Shown piece after piece: positions 8,327 through 16,625 of a DNA stretch of 47,448 nucleotides. The notes beneath the pieces were generated by a model. That model had not been told where the DNA came from. It made no database searches and worked only from the letters and a program-made list of their open reading frames with translations. The stretch is from Bacteroidota bacterium (lineage in GTDB: Bacteria; Bacteroidota; Ignavibacteria; UBA10030), in the NCBI GenBank assembly GCA_015661185.1, contig JACVXU010000001.1, positions 1 to 47,448 of the forward strand, given 5' to 3'. A program made the translations under genes and the position numbers. Each line of letters opens with the position of its first letter. Position 1 is the first letter of the stretch.

Positions 8327-10150
8327 TTACGAGCCTGCCGCGAGTACCGGCTTCACCTTCTCAATGAATTCCTTCGGAGGGAGGTAACCGACAACGCGGG
8401 AACTTGCAACTTCCTGACCACGCTTATCAATGAACACAATCGTTGGGACTCCCGCGATGCTGAACTTCTTTCGCAGGGCCTCTGATTCGGGAGAATCGAA
8501 ATGTGTGAGGTCAACCTTGAGCCGTATGAAATCTTTCGTTTCGGCAATCACACCGGGATCGGTAAACGTTTTTCGGTCGAGCTCAAGACAGGGAATACAC
8601 CAGTCTGCGTAGAAGTCAATGACGACAGGCTTGTTCAGGCTCATTGCTTCGGCGATCTTTGCTTCAGAGAATTGCTCCCAACTCATACCTTCCTCACGTA
8701 GAGCATTCGCCGACATGAAACCGAAAACCAGTGCGATGACACCGAACGCCCACTTGAATCGCTGCAGCCCCTTTTTTCCTTTTCCGGACGGTTCGAGAAA
8801 ACCAAGATAGAGACCGCCGAGAATCAGTGCGACTGGAATGACATACGCGGAATATTTGGGGACAAATGCCAGCGAGACATAGAACACCCCGGCTGCGCTG
8901 AGGATGACCCCGAAGAGCCTTTCGACCCAGACGAGCCAGTCGCCGGAGCGCGGGATTTTTTTCAACATCCCGGAGAACGTGCCGAGAATCAGGTATGGAA
9001 ATCCGAGACCGAGCGAAAGCGTGAAAAACACCCAGAATCCGAAAACCGGGTCAGCCTTAGAGCTGACGAGCGTAAGAAGCGCAATGACAGGAGGGCCGAT
9101 GCATGGCGCGGCGAAAACGCCCACCACAAGTCCTGAAAGATAGAGACTGATTATTCCCGTCCCCGTTGTCCCGCCGAGCTTGCTTGTCAGCCAGTACGGC
9201 ATCTGAATCTGGTAAAGCCCGAAGCTGCTCAGTGCGAGACCGATGAGCAGAGCACCGATGCCGCCGAGAACCCACGGGCTCTGAAGCCAGCTCCCAAATA
9301 ATGTCCCGCTGAGCGCAGCGCTAACACCAAGAACGGTGTACATCGTCGCGATGCCGAGCACGTACGTCACTGCTTTTAGGAAAACCTTCAGCGCGCTGGT
9401 TTCAGACTGACTGCCGAAAAGCGAGACGGTCACCGAGAGCATGGGATAGACGCAAGGGGTGAGGTTGAGTGCCAGCCCGATCAAAAAAACCGCGAGGAAC
9501 GATACGAATGCTCCTCTCTCATCGAACAGTTGACCAATATCGCTTTTGTTGCTGCTTGTCGGCGTGCTTCCCTCGATGTAATAGGAAGAGAAAATGTCGT
9601 CGTTGATCGAATTCGATTTCTCATCGGGGCCGACAATCTCCAGCGGGATCAGGACGTCAATCGACGCTGGTGCGAGGCAGACCTGGTCATTACAGGCCTG
9701 AACCTGGAGTTTTGCCCTCAACGTGTCTTTCCCGACAGCGATCCGGTCCGAAAGCTTGATTGTGTAGAAGATCGTGGGGCTTCCCTCATAGACGCTCAGC
9801 GAGTCTTCGGCGAAGCCGAACTTGAGATTCTTTCCTTTAGGATACCGAAGATCCACAACGATGAAGCCTTCACGCTGCTGCGGCTCAAGGGAGGTCGCAA
9901 TCAGGTATTCGTACGTTGGTGTGTTCGAGTTGATGTGCCAGCCTTCCGCGATCTTCAGAATAGTCGCAGCTTTGAACTCCGAACCGGCAGCAGCCTTGTC
10001 GACTGAGAGTTTCGATTCAACCCGCACTTTCCCTGCGCTCGAACTCGGGCCGCCGCCGATCTGGAAAGCGGCTGAGGGCGCAGTCAGCGATGCGTAGATG
10101 AAGAGTGCGAAGAACAGAAGGCGTCCGGAGATTGACCCTACTTGGTGCAT
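8327..10150 (-). CDS. dsbD: Thiol:disulfide interchange protein DsbD
   Basis: A 607-residue DsbD with the full three-part layout. After a signal peptide (to about residue 28) comes the periplasmic N-terminal alpha domain ('KVRVESKLSVDKAAAGSEFKAA', 'EGWHINSN', 'QVQACNDQVCLAPASIDVLIPLEIV', with its redox Cys pair). The CcdA-like membrane core has paired Cys in 'NLTPCVYPMLSVTVSLFG' and 'VFAAPCIGPPVIALL', and the C-terminal thioredoxin domain has C518-I-P-C521 in 'YADWCIPCLELDRKTF'. It moves electrons from cytoplasmic thioredoxin to periplasmic partners. The TlpA-like gene lies 32 bases upstream on the same strand and is the likely recipient of its reducing power. Confidence 0.96.
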   Translation of the reverse strand: MHQVGSISGRLLFFALFIYASLTAPSAAFQIGGGPSSSAGKVRVESKLSVDKAAAGSEFKAATILKIAEGWHINSNTPTYEYLIATSLEPQQREGFIVVDLRYPKGKNLKFGFAEDSLSVYEGSPTIFYTIKLSDRIAVGKDTLRAKLQVQACNDQVCLAPASIDVLIPLEIVGPDEKSNSINDDIFSSYYIEGSTPTSSNKSDIGQLFDERGAFVSFLAVFLIGLALNLTPCVYPMLSVTVSLFGSQSETSALKVFLKAVTYVLGIATMYTVLGVSAALSGTLFGSWLQSPWVLGGIGALLIGLALSSFGLYQIQMPYWLTSKLGGTTGTGIISLYLSGLVVGVFAAPCIGPPVIALLTLVSSKADPVFGFWVFFTLSLGLGFPYLILGTFSGMLKKIPRSGDWLVWVERLFGVILSAAGVFYVSLAFVPKYSAYVIPVALILGGLYLGFLEPSGKGKKGLQRFKWAFGVIALVFGFMSANALREEGMSWEQFSEAKIAEAMSLNKPVVIDFYADWCIPCLELDRKTFTDPGVIAETKDFIRLKVDLTHFDSPESEALRKKFSIAGVPTIVFIDKRGQEVASSRVVGYLPPKEFIEKVKPVLAAGS

Positions 10151-10182
10151 ACGATAGTGTCCTTACGCGAGAAGTAAAAAAA

Positions 10183-10671
10183 TCAGACGCCCTTCTTCAA
10201 GAGCGGTTTGATCTTGGCTTCCAACATTGCCTTCGTCATTACGCCAGTGTGCTCATCAACGATGTTGCCGTTCGGATCGATGATAAAGGTCGTGGGGATG
10301 AACTGGATCTTGCCAAAGGTCGAGGCGACCGTCCCGTTGTCGAGCACCACCGGATAATTGATGTTGTTCTGCTTCACGAATGGATTCACTTTTTCCCATC
10401 CACCCTTATCAAGCGAGATGCCGACAATTTCCACCCCCTGGTCCTTGTACTTCTTGTAAACTTCGATGAAATCGGGGATCTCCTGCCGGCAGGGCCCGCA
10501 CCAGGTCGCCCAGAAATTCAGAATTACAACCTTCCCCTTATTCTGGTACAGTTCATACTTCTTCCCGTCACCAGTCTTCAATGAGAAGTTCGGAGCTTTC
10601 TTTTGAGCTGTTGCTTCAGTGAACAAACCGATGCTCAGAGCTATGATCAAAACAGCTGCGATGCGCTTCAT
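10183..10671 (-). CDS. TlpA-family periplasmic thiol-disulfide oxidoreductase
   Basis: A 162-residue thioredoxin-fold protein with a Sec signal peptide (cleavage near 'EATAQ', residue about 23). The AhpC/TSA-Redoxin pattern 'APNFSLKTGDGKKYEL..NKGKVVILNFWATWCGPCRQEIPDF' gives the active site W57-C58-G-P-C61, and the cis-Pro sits in 'FGKIQFIPTTFIIDPNGNIV'. Such proteins (TlpA, ResA, CcmG) reduce disulfides in the periplasm, for example in apocytochrome c or copper-site proteins. It is first in a two-gene operon with dsbD, which would keep it reduced. The exact client is not shown. A 554-base divergent intergenic region separates it from the kinase gene at 11226. Confidence 0.93.
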   Translation of the reverse strand: MKRIAAVLIIALSIGLFTEATAQKKAPNFSLKTGDGKKYELYQNKGKVVILNFWATWCGPCRQEIPDFIEVYKKYKDQGVEIVGISLDKGGWEKVNPFVKQNNINYPVVLDNGTVASTFGKIQFIPTTFIIDPNGNIVDEHTGVMTKAMLEAKIKPLLKKGV

Positions 10672-10797
10672 GTTGATCCCTTTTCCCTTTGTGAATGAAC
10701 TCCGTTTTTTATCTGAAAATCTTGGGGTCCGTCGGTGGTAGAACCTAACTCAAAAAGTCCTCGGAGAGCAGAGCATCGTGATCGGGATCAATGAATG

Positions 10798-10882
10798 GCA
10801 CACTGATGACACTGATGTAACGAGATCTGCGCGGATAATCAATCTGTGACAATCTCGTGCCTCTTCTGCGTCATCTGTGTGC
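10798..10882. repeat. Long imperfect palindrome (85 bp)
   Basis: Outer arms 10798-10817 and 10863-10882 pair with a few mismatches around GATGAC/GTCATC and GCACAC/GTGTGC. Nested inside are perfect 7-bp arms ACGAGAT (10820-10826) and ATCTCGT (10852-10858). The text (CTGATGACACTGATG...CTGCGTCATCTGTGTGC) has the look of a dispersed non-coding repeat. Confidence 0.6.
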
Positions 10883-11139
10883 TAAACATCGAACCAAGAT
10901 TTCGTCAGCATTTGTATTTTTGAGATTAGTTCTAATTGCCTCAAATCCCGGCAAACTCGCAATTGTCTCCGGCATCAGAGGTGTGAGTCGCTTGTTAGAT
11001 GCAGGAATCAGCAAGAAGACGCCGGATTCGAAGAGCGCACTCAAGAATTCCCAGTTAAAAGTCAAATGATCCAGAGGCTCGGGCGAATAGTATAGCGAAC
11101 ATTTTTCCAAAGGGCAACGCGACTCATCGTCGCCGAGTT

Positions 11140-11151
11140 GTCATCGATGAC
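11140..11151. promoter_or_regulatory. Perfect 12-bp palindrome upstream of the salvage cluster
   Basis: GTCATCGATGAC, about 75 bases before the kinase start. It is well placed for a transcriptional regulator of the cluster that begins at 11226. There is no second copy and no known motif, so this is a weak call. Confidence 0.25.
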
Positions 11152-11225
11152 TGCCATCTGATTTGTTCTCTCCGCGCATTTCTTGATTTTACCTGCAATT
11201 ATGGCTACTTTCTTCGAGGTGTCCT

Positions 11226-12179
11226 ATGGCAAAAAGACAATTCGTTGTAGGGATGGACGGTGGAGCGACGAAGACCGCCGCTATGCTCAGCGATTTGGCT
11301 GGCCAGGTCCTGGCGGAAGAAACTGGCGGCCCGAGCAATCCGCAGGTTGTCGGTGCTGAAAAATCCGCGGATGTCATCGTCGATCTCCTTGAAAAACTGT
11401 GCAGCAAAGCGAAGTGCGGAACCAACGAGGTCCTTTTCACCGTCGCCGGACTTGCCGGAGCCGGTCGCGAAGGAGACAAAGAACGTGTTCGGTTGGCTGC
11501 AGTGGCAGTGGCAAAGAAACGTAAGCTGGCGATTGGGAAAGTTCGTATCGAGAGCGATGGAAGAATCTCGCTCGAGGGGGCTTTCAAGGGCCGGTTGGGT
11601 ATCATCCTGATTGCAGGGACGGGCTCGTTCTCATTGGCGAAGGATCACAAGGGAGGAATCCATCGCGCGGGAGGATGGGGAAGGGTTGTTGGTGATGAAG
11701 GAAGTGGCTATGTTATTGGCCGCGATGGCCTGAACGCTGTGGCGAAGCATCTTGACGGGCGCGGAAAAGCGACAATGTTGACGAAGCTTGTCGATGAGCG
11801 ACTCGGTCTCTCGAATCAGGAGAAGATCATAAGTGGCGTGTACAGGGAGAACTTCGACGTCGCCAAAGTGGCGCCGCTTGTGATTGAAGCGGCTGAGGGG
11901 AAAGACACAGAGTGTGCGCGAATTCTGAACAAGGCTACATTCGAGCTTTTTGAACATGTGCGGACGCTGGTGAATAAGATCGAGCAATCGTCACGCGCCC
12001 GGTCAAAAATATCCCTTTCGTTCATTGGCAGCCTGATCAGTAACGACAATATTTATCGGAAAATCCTGACTAACAAGATTACATTCTCTTTGCCCCAGGT
12101 CAATGTCATTGCTCCTGAAACGCCGCCGGCGTACGGAGCTGTCCTTCTATCCATCCAATCGGCCCAGGAACAGCTATGA
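11226..12179 (+). CDS. BadF/BadG-type amino-sugar kinase (MurNAc/GlcNAc kinase-like)
   Basis: A 317-residue ASKHA-fold kinase of the BadF/BadG/BcrA/BcrD family that includes N-acetylglucosamine kinase and MurK. The phosphate-1 loop is 'GMDGGATKT' (residues 9-17), the phosphate-2 segment is 'LIAGTGSFS', and '[21 protein letters not shown]' is the typical sugar-kinase block. A ribosome site (GAGGTG) precedes the ATG. It is the first gene of a plus-strand run reaching 20911 that also encodes AmpG and NagZ. Phosphorylation of MurNAc or GlcNAc released from cell-wall fragments is therefore the most likely role. Family is secure; the sugar is inferred from context. Its stop overlaps the next start by 4 bases (ATGA). 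Confidence 0.87.
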   Translation: MAKRQFVVGMDGGATKTAAMLSDLAGQVLAEETGGPSNPQVVGAEKSADVIVDLLEKLCSKAKCGTNEVLFTVAGLAGAGREGDKERVRLAAVAVAKKRKLAIGKVRIESDGRISLEGAFKGRLGIILIAGTGSFSLAKDHKGGIHRAGGWGRVVGDEGSGYVIGRDGLNAVAKHLDGRGKATMLTKLVDERLGLSNQEKIISGVYRENFDVAKVAPLVIEAAEGKDTECARILNKATFELFEHVRTLVNKIEQSSRARSKISLSFIGSLISNDNIYRKILTNKITFSLPQVNVIAPETPPAYGAVLLSIQSAQEQL

Positions 12180-13648
12180 GTGTGATTTCTGTCGCTCTTC
12201 CGTTCTCCACACAACCCCATTTCGAGTCTATTCTTCGTCAATTCATTGACTCACCCCTCGTAGAGAAGATCTTTGTTATCCATTCCGGCCAATATTCCGG
12301 CAGGCATGACAAATGCGAGGGATTCCTCTCCCATACGCTGACTGCCGGCACGACGTTGAACACGATCCTGAAAAGGATTACGTCGGACTATTTTCTTTTC
12401 ATTACGCAATCGCAGGAGATTCAGCTCGGTCAGGCGGCGCTGGAGCGGTTTGTCGGAATCGCTCAGCAGACGTCCTCCGGCATGTGCTACTCCGACTTTT
12501 TCGAGATCAAGAAGGGGGTGCGGACGGAGCGGCCGGTGATTGATTGTCAGTTTGGCAGCGTGCGTGACAACTTCGAATTCGGAGCGTTGCTCTTCTTCTC
12601 AATGGCAGCGGTCCGGGCTGCCCTGAAGAAGTGCGGCGATCTTGCTGCTGTCGATGTCGCCGGGCTCTATGACCTTCGGCTGAAGGTGTCCGTCGATCAC
12701 AGTCTCTTTCATGTGCAGGAGTACCTCTACACGAAAGTCGAATCCGATTTGCGTCTGACCGGGGAGAAACTCTTCGACTACGTCGATCCCAGGAACCAGG
12801 CCGCTCAGAAAGAAATGGAAGCGGTCGTGACGCAGCATCTGAAACACGTCAATGTCTATCTTGCGCCCAACTTCAAATCCATCCCGGCTTCTGAAGACAC
12901 ATTCCCGGTTGAAGCAAGTGTTGTCATTCCTGTCCGGGACCGTGAGCACACGATTGCGGATGCCGTCCTGAGTGCCCTTCAACAGAAGTTTGACCAGGCC
13001 TTCAATGTCATCGTTGTTGATAATCACTCGTCCGATGGGACGACCAGGATCATGGAGGATCTCGCTGCACGGCACCCGGCAGTGAAACACATCATCCCGA
13101 CCCGGCATGATCTTGGCATCGGCGGATGCTGGAACGAAGCTGTATTCTCAGTCCATTGTGGACGCTATGCTGTTCAACTCGATTCCGATGACATCTATAG
13201 CGGACCCGACACATTGCGGAAGATCGTCGACGTGTTCCGGAGTGGCCAGTACGCGATGGTGATCGGCTCCTACAAACTCGTCAATATGAAACTTGAGGAA
13301 CTCCCGCCGGGCATCATAGATCATCGCGAATGGACACCCGACAACGGCCGGAACAATGCGCTGAGAATCAATGGCCTCGGAGCGCCGCGGGCGTTCAACA
13401 CGTCGCTGCTCAGAACGGTGAGACTGCCAAACGTGAGCTACGGCGAGGACTACGCGGTTGCGCTCCAATTGTCCCGTGAGTATCAGATCGGGAGGATCTT
13501 CGAACCTCTGTATCTCTGTCGCCGGTGGGAGGGGAACACCGACGCAGCGCTCTCGATCGAGAGAGCGAATCGCTACGATGTTTATAAAGACAAGATTCGC
13601 ACCATTGAAATGATGGCTCGCCAACGCCTCAATCATCAAGGAGAATAG
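12176..13648 (+). CDS. Family 2 glycosyltransferase with a degenerate GT-like N-terminal half
   Basis: A 490-residue protein. Residues about 247-480 are a clear GT-A family 2 transferase: '[24 protein letters not shown]', '[16 protein letters not shown]', the metal-binding motif D336-S-D338-D339 ('[11 protein letters not shown]') and '[15 protein letters not shown]' with a later '[10 protein letters not shown]'. Residues 1-240 look like a second, decayed GT-A unit: an opening '[20 protein letters not shown]', strand '[10 protein letters not shown]' and '[15 protein letters not shown]' where the acidic metal motif should be. The first half thus probably lacks catalysis. No membrane segment. 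It overlaps the kinase gene and is followed one base later by a GNAT gene. Acceptor and donor unknown; context points to an amino-sugar substrate. Confidence 0.87.
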   Translation: MSVISVALPFSTQPHFESILRQFIDSPLVEKIFVIHSGQYSGRHDKCEGFLSHTLTAGTTLNTILKRITSDYFLFITQSQEIQLGQAALERFVGIAQQTSSGMCYSDFFEIKKGVRTERPVIDCQFGSVRDNFEFGALLFFSMAAVRAALKKCGDLAAVDVAGLYDLRLKVSVDHSLFHVQEYLYTKVESDLRLTGEKLFDYVDPRNQAAQKEMEAVVTQHLKHVNVYLAPNFKSIPASEDTFPVEASVVIPVRDREHTIADAVLSALQQKFDQAFNVIVVDNHSSDGTTRIMEDLAARHPAVKHIIPTRHDLGIGGCWNEAVFSVHCGRYAVQLDSDDIYSGPDTLRKIVDVFRSGQYAMVIGSYKLVNMKLEELPPGIIDHREWTPDNGRNNALRINGLGAPRAFNTSLLRTVRLPNVSYGEDYAVALQLSREYQIGRIFEPLYLCRRWEGNTDAALSIERANRYDVYKDKIRTIEMMARQRLNHQGE

Positions 13649-13649
13649 C

Positions 13650-14159
13650 ATGGCACAACTCGTTCGTCGCTGGACACTCGATGATCTAACAGTTATTCAG
13701 GAAGTCCTCTGGAAGACGTGGCTCGATTCCTATTCGCATTTCATTCCGGAGGAGGACCTGAAAAGCTATTTCTCGGAGCATTACGACCGTGACTCATTGA
13801 GAACGTTGTTTCACAACCCCCTGGCTGACGGTTTCGTGGCACTTGATGACGAAAAGGTGGCTGGATTCATGAGGACGGCCCGCGATACCGAGGAGAACCG
13901 ATACTACGTCTCTTCCATTTACGTCCTCCCGCAATTTCAGGGGAGAAAAATTGGAAAGGCGCTGATGGAACGTGCCGGGCAGGAGGCAAAAGCCTTCAAG
14001 CTCGACCGGATCTGGATAGGAGTCATGGTGCAGAACACCCAGGCTGTGGACTGGTACAAGTCGATGGGGTATGAAGTTGTTCGCACAGAGCCGTTCACGA
14101 TGGGAAAATCGACCGTCGATCATTACATTGGATTTGTCAAGATCGATTCGCTACGCTGA
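13650..14159 (+). CDS. GNAT-family N-acetyltransferase
   Basis: A 169-residue single-domain GNAT enzyme. The acetyl-CoA pyrophosphate loop is in 'VSSIYVLPQFQGRKIGKALMERAGQEAKAF' (Q-G-R-K-I-G), with the later 'IGVMVQNTQAVDWYKSMGYEVVRTEPFTMG' motif B region, both typical. It starts one base after the glycosyltransferase stop, so it is in the same transcript. In an amino-sugar cluster it could N-acetylate glucosamine-type or muropeptide-derived amines, but GNAT substrates cannot be read from sequence and this remains a guess. Confidence 0.9.
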   Translation: MAQLVRRWTLDDLTVIQEVLWKTWLDSYSHFIPEEDLKSYFSEHYDRDSLRTLFHNPLADGFVALDDEKVAGFMRTARDTEENRYYVSSIYVLPQFQGRKIGKALMERAGQEAKAFKLDRIWIGVMVQNTQAVDWYKSMGYEVVRTEPFTMGKSTVDHYIGFVKIDSLR

Positions 14160-14220
14160 GGAAGCGGTCTCCGCGAGAGGAAAGCCTGCCCTCGCTGCAC
14201 AATCAGATCGTTGAGAAAAC

Positions 14221-14259
14221 CCGAAATCCTTTGCCGAAATCCTTTGCCAAAATCCTTTG
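14221..14259 (+). repeat. Three tandem 13-bp repeats ending in the TTG start of the DUF4922 gene
   Basis: Units at 14221-14233, 14234-14246 (identical, CCGAAATCCTTTG) and 14247-14259 (one change, G to A). Each ends in TTG, and because 13 is not a multiple of 3 the three TTGs fall in three different frames. The last TTG is the likely initiator of the next gene. An in-frame TGA at 14212 blocks any upstream start. Confidence 0.85.
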
Positions 14260-15243
14260 ATTGACCCCAAGATTTTCGCCGTATTCGATCTGAAGTCCCC
14301 GAAGAGCTCGCTCCCTGAGCTCGCGGTGAGGCTGCTCGACGGGCAGAAAGAGACGTGGCCGCAGCTGACCGCAGGGTACTCGTCGCTTGACTCGATCCGG
14401 CTGCGCGAGGTCCGGTGTGGAGGCTATTCGGTCTGGCTTCAGTTCAATCCCGGCCGCATCGTCAGCACCGGGGCAAAGGTTGATGCCCAGTCTATCAGAG
14501 AACGCCGGTGTTTCCTCTGTGTGCAAAACCTTCCTGCGGCGCAGAACGGAATCCTGTACCGGGATGAATTCCTGATACTCTGCAATCCCGCCCCGATTTT
14601 CCGTGAGCACTTCACGATCTCACACGTCGATCATGTTCCGCAGTTGTTCAGCAACTCTGTTGTCCGGTTTCTGGAGCTCGCCCGCGATCTGAGTCCGCGG
14701 TACACCGTCTTCTATAACGGTCCGAGGTGCGGGGCTTCGGCTCCCGACCACATGCACTTCCAGGCGAGCCCTTCCGGAACAATACCTGTGGAAGAAGCGG
14801 CACGCGAAAAAAGCCGGCGAATGCGCAGAAAGCATGTCCGGGGTGTGGAAATTCTGACGCTCGCAGATTTCGGTCGGGAAGTCATCGTCCTCGAATCTCA
14901 GCAGATCGAACGTCTCGGGCACGTCCTGCTCGATCTCCTCGAAGCGCTCCCCGCCGCTACGGGCACAAAGGAAGAGCCGATGATGAACCTGCTCTGCTCG
15001 TATGGCGATTCCGCGTGGCGGGTGATCCTGTTCCCGAGAAGCAAACATCGTCCCGATGCATATTTCAAGGAGGGGGATGAGCGCATTCTCATAAGCCCGG
15101 CGGCGGTTGACATTGGCGGACTGATCGTCACTCCGCTGGAAAAGGACTTCAACACTGTCGACGCAAGAACCGTTGAAGGGATCTTTCGTGAAGTGAGCAT
15201 CCCGCAAGCGACGGTGGAAGCGGCGATAGAAGAACTTTCCTGA
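14257..15243 (+). CDS. DUF4922 protein, HIT/GalT-like nucleotidylyltransferase or phosphorylase
   Basis: A 328-residue protein of the DUF4922 family, related to plant GDP-L-galactose phosphorylase (VTC2) and more widely to the HIT/GalT superfamily. The catalytic HIT motif is H165-M-H167-F-Q169 ('PDHMHFQAS'). An upstream 'RRCFLCVQNLP' resembles the CxxC of this group, and 'IFREHFTISHVDHVPQL' is a conserved substrate-loop segment. Family chemistry is transfer of, or phosphorolytic attack on, a nucleotidyl group through a nucleotidyl-His intermediate. In this cluster it could load or unload a nucleotide on an amino-sugar-1-phosphate; that is inference. The start is a TTG inside a tandem repeat, with no good Shine-Dalgarno. 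The SpoIID gene follows after 22 bases. Confidence 0.82.
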   Translation: MIDPKIFAVFDLKSPKSSLPELAVRLLDGQKETWPQLTAGYSSLDSIRLREVRCGGYSVWLQFNPGRIVSTGAKVDAQSIRERRCFLCVQNLPAAQNGILYRDEFLILCNPAPIFREHFTISHVDHVPQLFSNSVVRFLELARDLSPRYTVFYNGPRCGASAPDHMHFQASPSGTIPVEEAAREKSRRMRRKHVRGVEILTLADFGREVIVLESQQIERLGHVLLDLLEALPAATGTKEEPMMNLLCSYGDSAWRVILFPRSKHRPDAYFKEGDERILISPAAVDIGGLIVTPLEKDFNTVDARTVEGIFREVSIPQATVEAAIEELS

Positions 15244-15265
15244 TCAACAACATGTACTTAAAGAC

Positions 15266-16600
15266 ATGATCAAAGAAGAACCGAGAATAAACGTTGGTGT
15301 CGTCGAGCATGCGCGCGAAATCCAGGGCGTGTTCAATGGCCCGTTCGAACTCCCGACGAGTGTTCGTCTGGAAGGAGCTTTCACGGCTCGCCTTGTGGGC
15401 GATCGCGTCGTGCTGTTCGACAACGAGGGAATAGAAGTGATGAAAGGGACCGAGATCGTTTGCCGGCCTCTCCGAAGCGGGACATTCACGCTGAAAGGAG
15501 TAACGATCGGAATCAACTTTCATTGGGAACGCAAGGAAGACCAGACGTTTGAGGGGGCACTTTGCCTGCTTTCTTCTCCAGACGGATCAATGACGGCGAT
15601 CAATGAGATAAGCGTTGAAAACTACTTGAAAAGTGTCATATCATCCGAGATGAGTGCAGAGGCTCCCCTTGAGCTGCTCAAAGCGCACGCGATTACCTCG
15701 CGGAGCTGGCTGGTGGCGATGCTCGAGAAGCAAATGCGTGGAAAGAATGTTGGCGCACCGGCGCTTCGGACGCGGGAGACCGGCTCGGAAGTCGTCCGTT
15801 GGTACGATCGGGAAGATCATACTTCTTTCGATGTCTGTGCAGACGACCACTGCCAGCGCTATCAGGGGATCACGAAAATCATCTCGTCCAGGGCTCAGGA
15901 GGCAATCGACGTGACCCGTGGTTCGTTCCTTGTCCATGAGGAAGAGATTTGTGACGCGCGGTACTACAAAGCATGCGGTGGCTTGACAGAATGCTTCGAG
16001 AACGTCTGGGAAGACACGGCGGTGTCCTACTTGCAGACGGTCTCCGACTCAGAGCACCCGCATCCTGCGATCGCCACTGAAACTGACGCCCGCCGGTGGA
16101 TTCTCTCGTCGCCCGATGCATACTGCAACACCACGGATGCGGAGGTGCTGAGGCAGATCCTTCCGTCGTTCGATCAGGAGACCGCCGATTTCTTCCGATG
16201 GCGTATCGAATACTCGCGTGAAGAACTGGAGCGAATCGTCGGGAAAAAATCCGGCATCGACTTCGGGACGATCACGGATTTGGTACCAATGCAAAGGGGT
16301 CCCTCCGGTCGAATCATCCGGTTGAAGATTGTGGGGACAAAAAAGGTTATCGTGGTGGGAAAAGAACTGGAGGTGCGCCGCTGGTTGTCGAACAGCCATC
16401 TCTATAGTTCTGCTTTTGTCGTTGACACAGAGCGTGATCGGGATGGAGTGCCAACGCGGTTCACACTGCGCGGAGCGGGATGGGGGCACGGTGTTGGTTT
16501 GTGCCAGATTGGCGCTGCCGTGATGGCGGCACGCGGAAAGAAGGCGGAAGAGATCGTCCTGCATTATTTCCGAGGTGCCCGGGTGCAGAGGCTGTACTAA
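15266..16600 (+). CDS. SpoIID/LytB-domain protein, putative lytic transglycosylase
   Basis: A 444-residue SpoIID/LytB family protein. The domain shows 'SVENYLKSVISSEMSAEAPLELLKAHAITSRSW', where E128 matches the catalytic Glu of SpoIID; 'DVCADDHCQRYQG' with Cys and His that bind zinc in characterised SpoIID; 'YYKACGGLTECFENVW'; and the terminal 'GAGWGHGVGLCQIGAAVMAARGKKAEEIVLHYF' block. SpoIID cleaves MurNAc-GlcNAc strands lacking stem peptides and leaves anhydroMurNAc ends. No signal peptide is visible: the start 'MIKEEPRINVGVVEHAREIQ' is soluble and charged, so as drawn it is cytoplasmic, which is odd for a strand-cutting enzyme. Next to ampG and nagZ, it fits peptidoglycan turnover. Confidence 0.9.
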   Translation: MIKEEPRINVGVVEHAREIQGVFNGPFELPTSVRLEGAFTARLVGDRVVLFDNEGIEVMKGTEIVCRPLRSGTFTLKGVTIGINFHWERKEDQTFEGALCLLSSPDGSMTAINEISVENYLKSVISSEMSAEAPLELLKAHAITSRSWLVAMLEKQMRGKNVGAPALRTRETGSEVVRWYDREDHTSFDVCADDHCQRYQGITKIISSRAQEAIDVTRGSFLVHEEEICDARYYKACGGLTECFENVWEDTAVSYLQTVSDSEHPHPAIATETDARRWILSSPDAYCNTTDAEVLRQILPSFDQETADFFRWRIEYSREELERIVGKKSGIDFGTITDLVPMQRGPSGRIIRLKIVGTKKVIVVGKELEVRRWLSNSHLYSSAFVVDTERDRDGVPTRFTLRGAGWGHGVGLCQIGAAVMAARGKKAEEIVLHYFRGARVQRLY

Positions 16601-16625
16601 ACTGATTCTCAGAGAGGGATCGCAG

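Larger units (their letters stand above)
10672..11225. other. Divergent intergenic region, no convincing gene
   Basis: 554 bases between tlpA (minus) and the kinase gene (plus). It holds a long imperfect palindrome at 10798-10882 and a 12-bp palindrome at 11140-11151. Short open frames on both strands (for example 10871-11110 minus, 79 codons) have no recognisable domain, no good ribosome site and overlap the palindrome, so I do not call them. Promoters for both divergent operons should lie here, but I cannot place them with confidence. Confidence 0.6.

Noticed and set aside
10871-11110. Minus-strand 79-codon frame in the divergent intergenic region
   Set aside because: Overlaps the 85-bp palindrome, lacks a ribosome site and shows no family resemblance.
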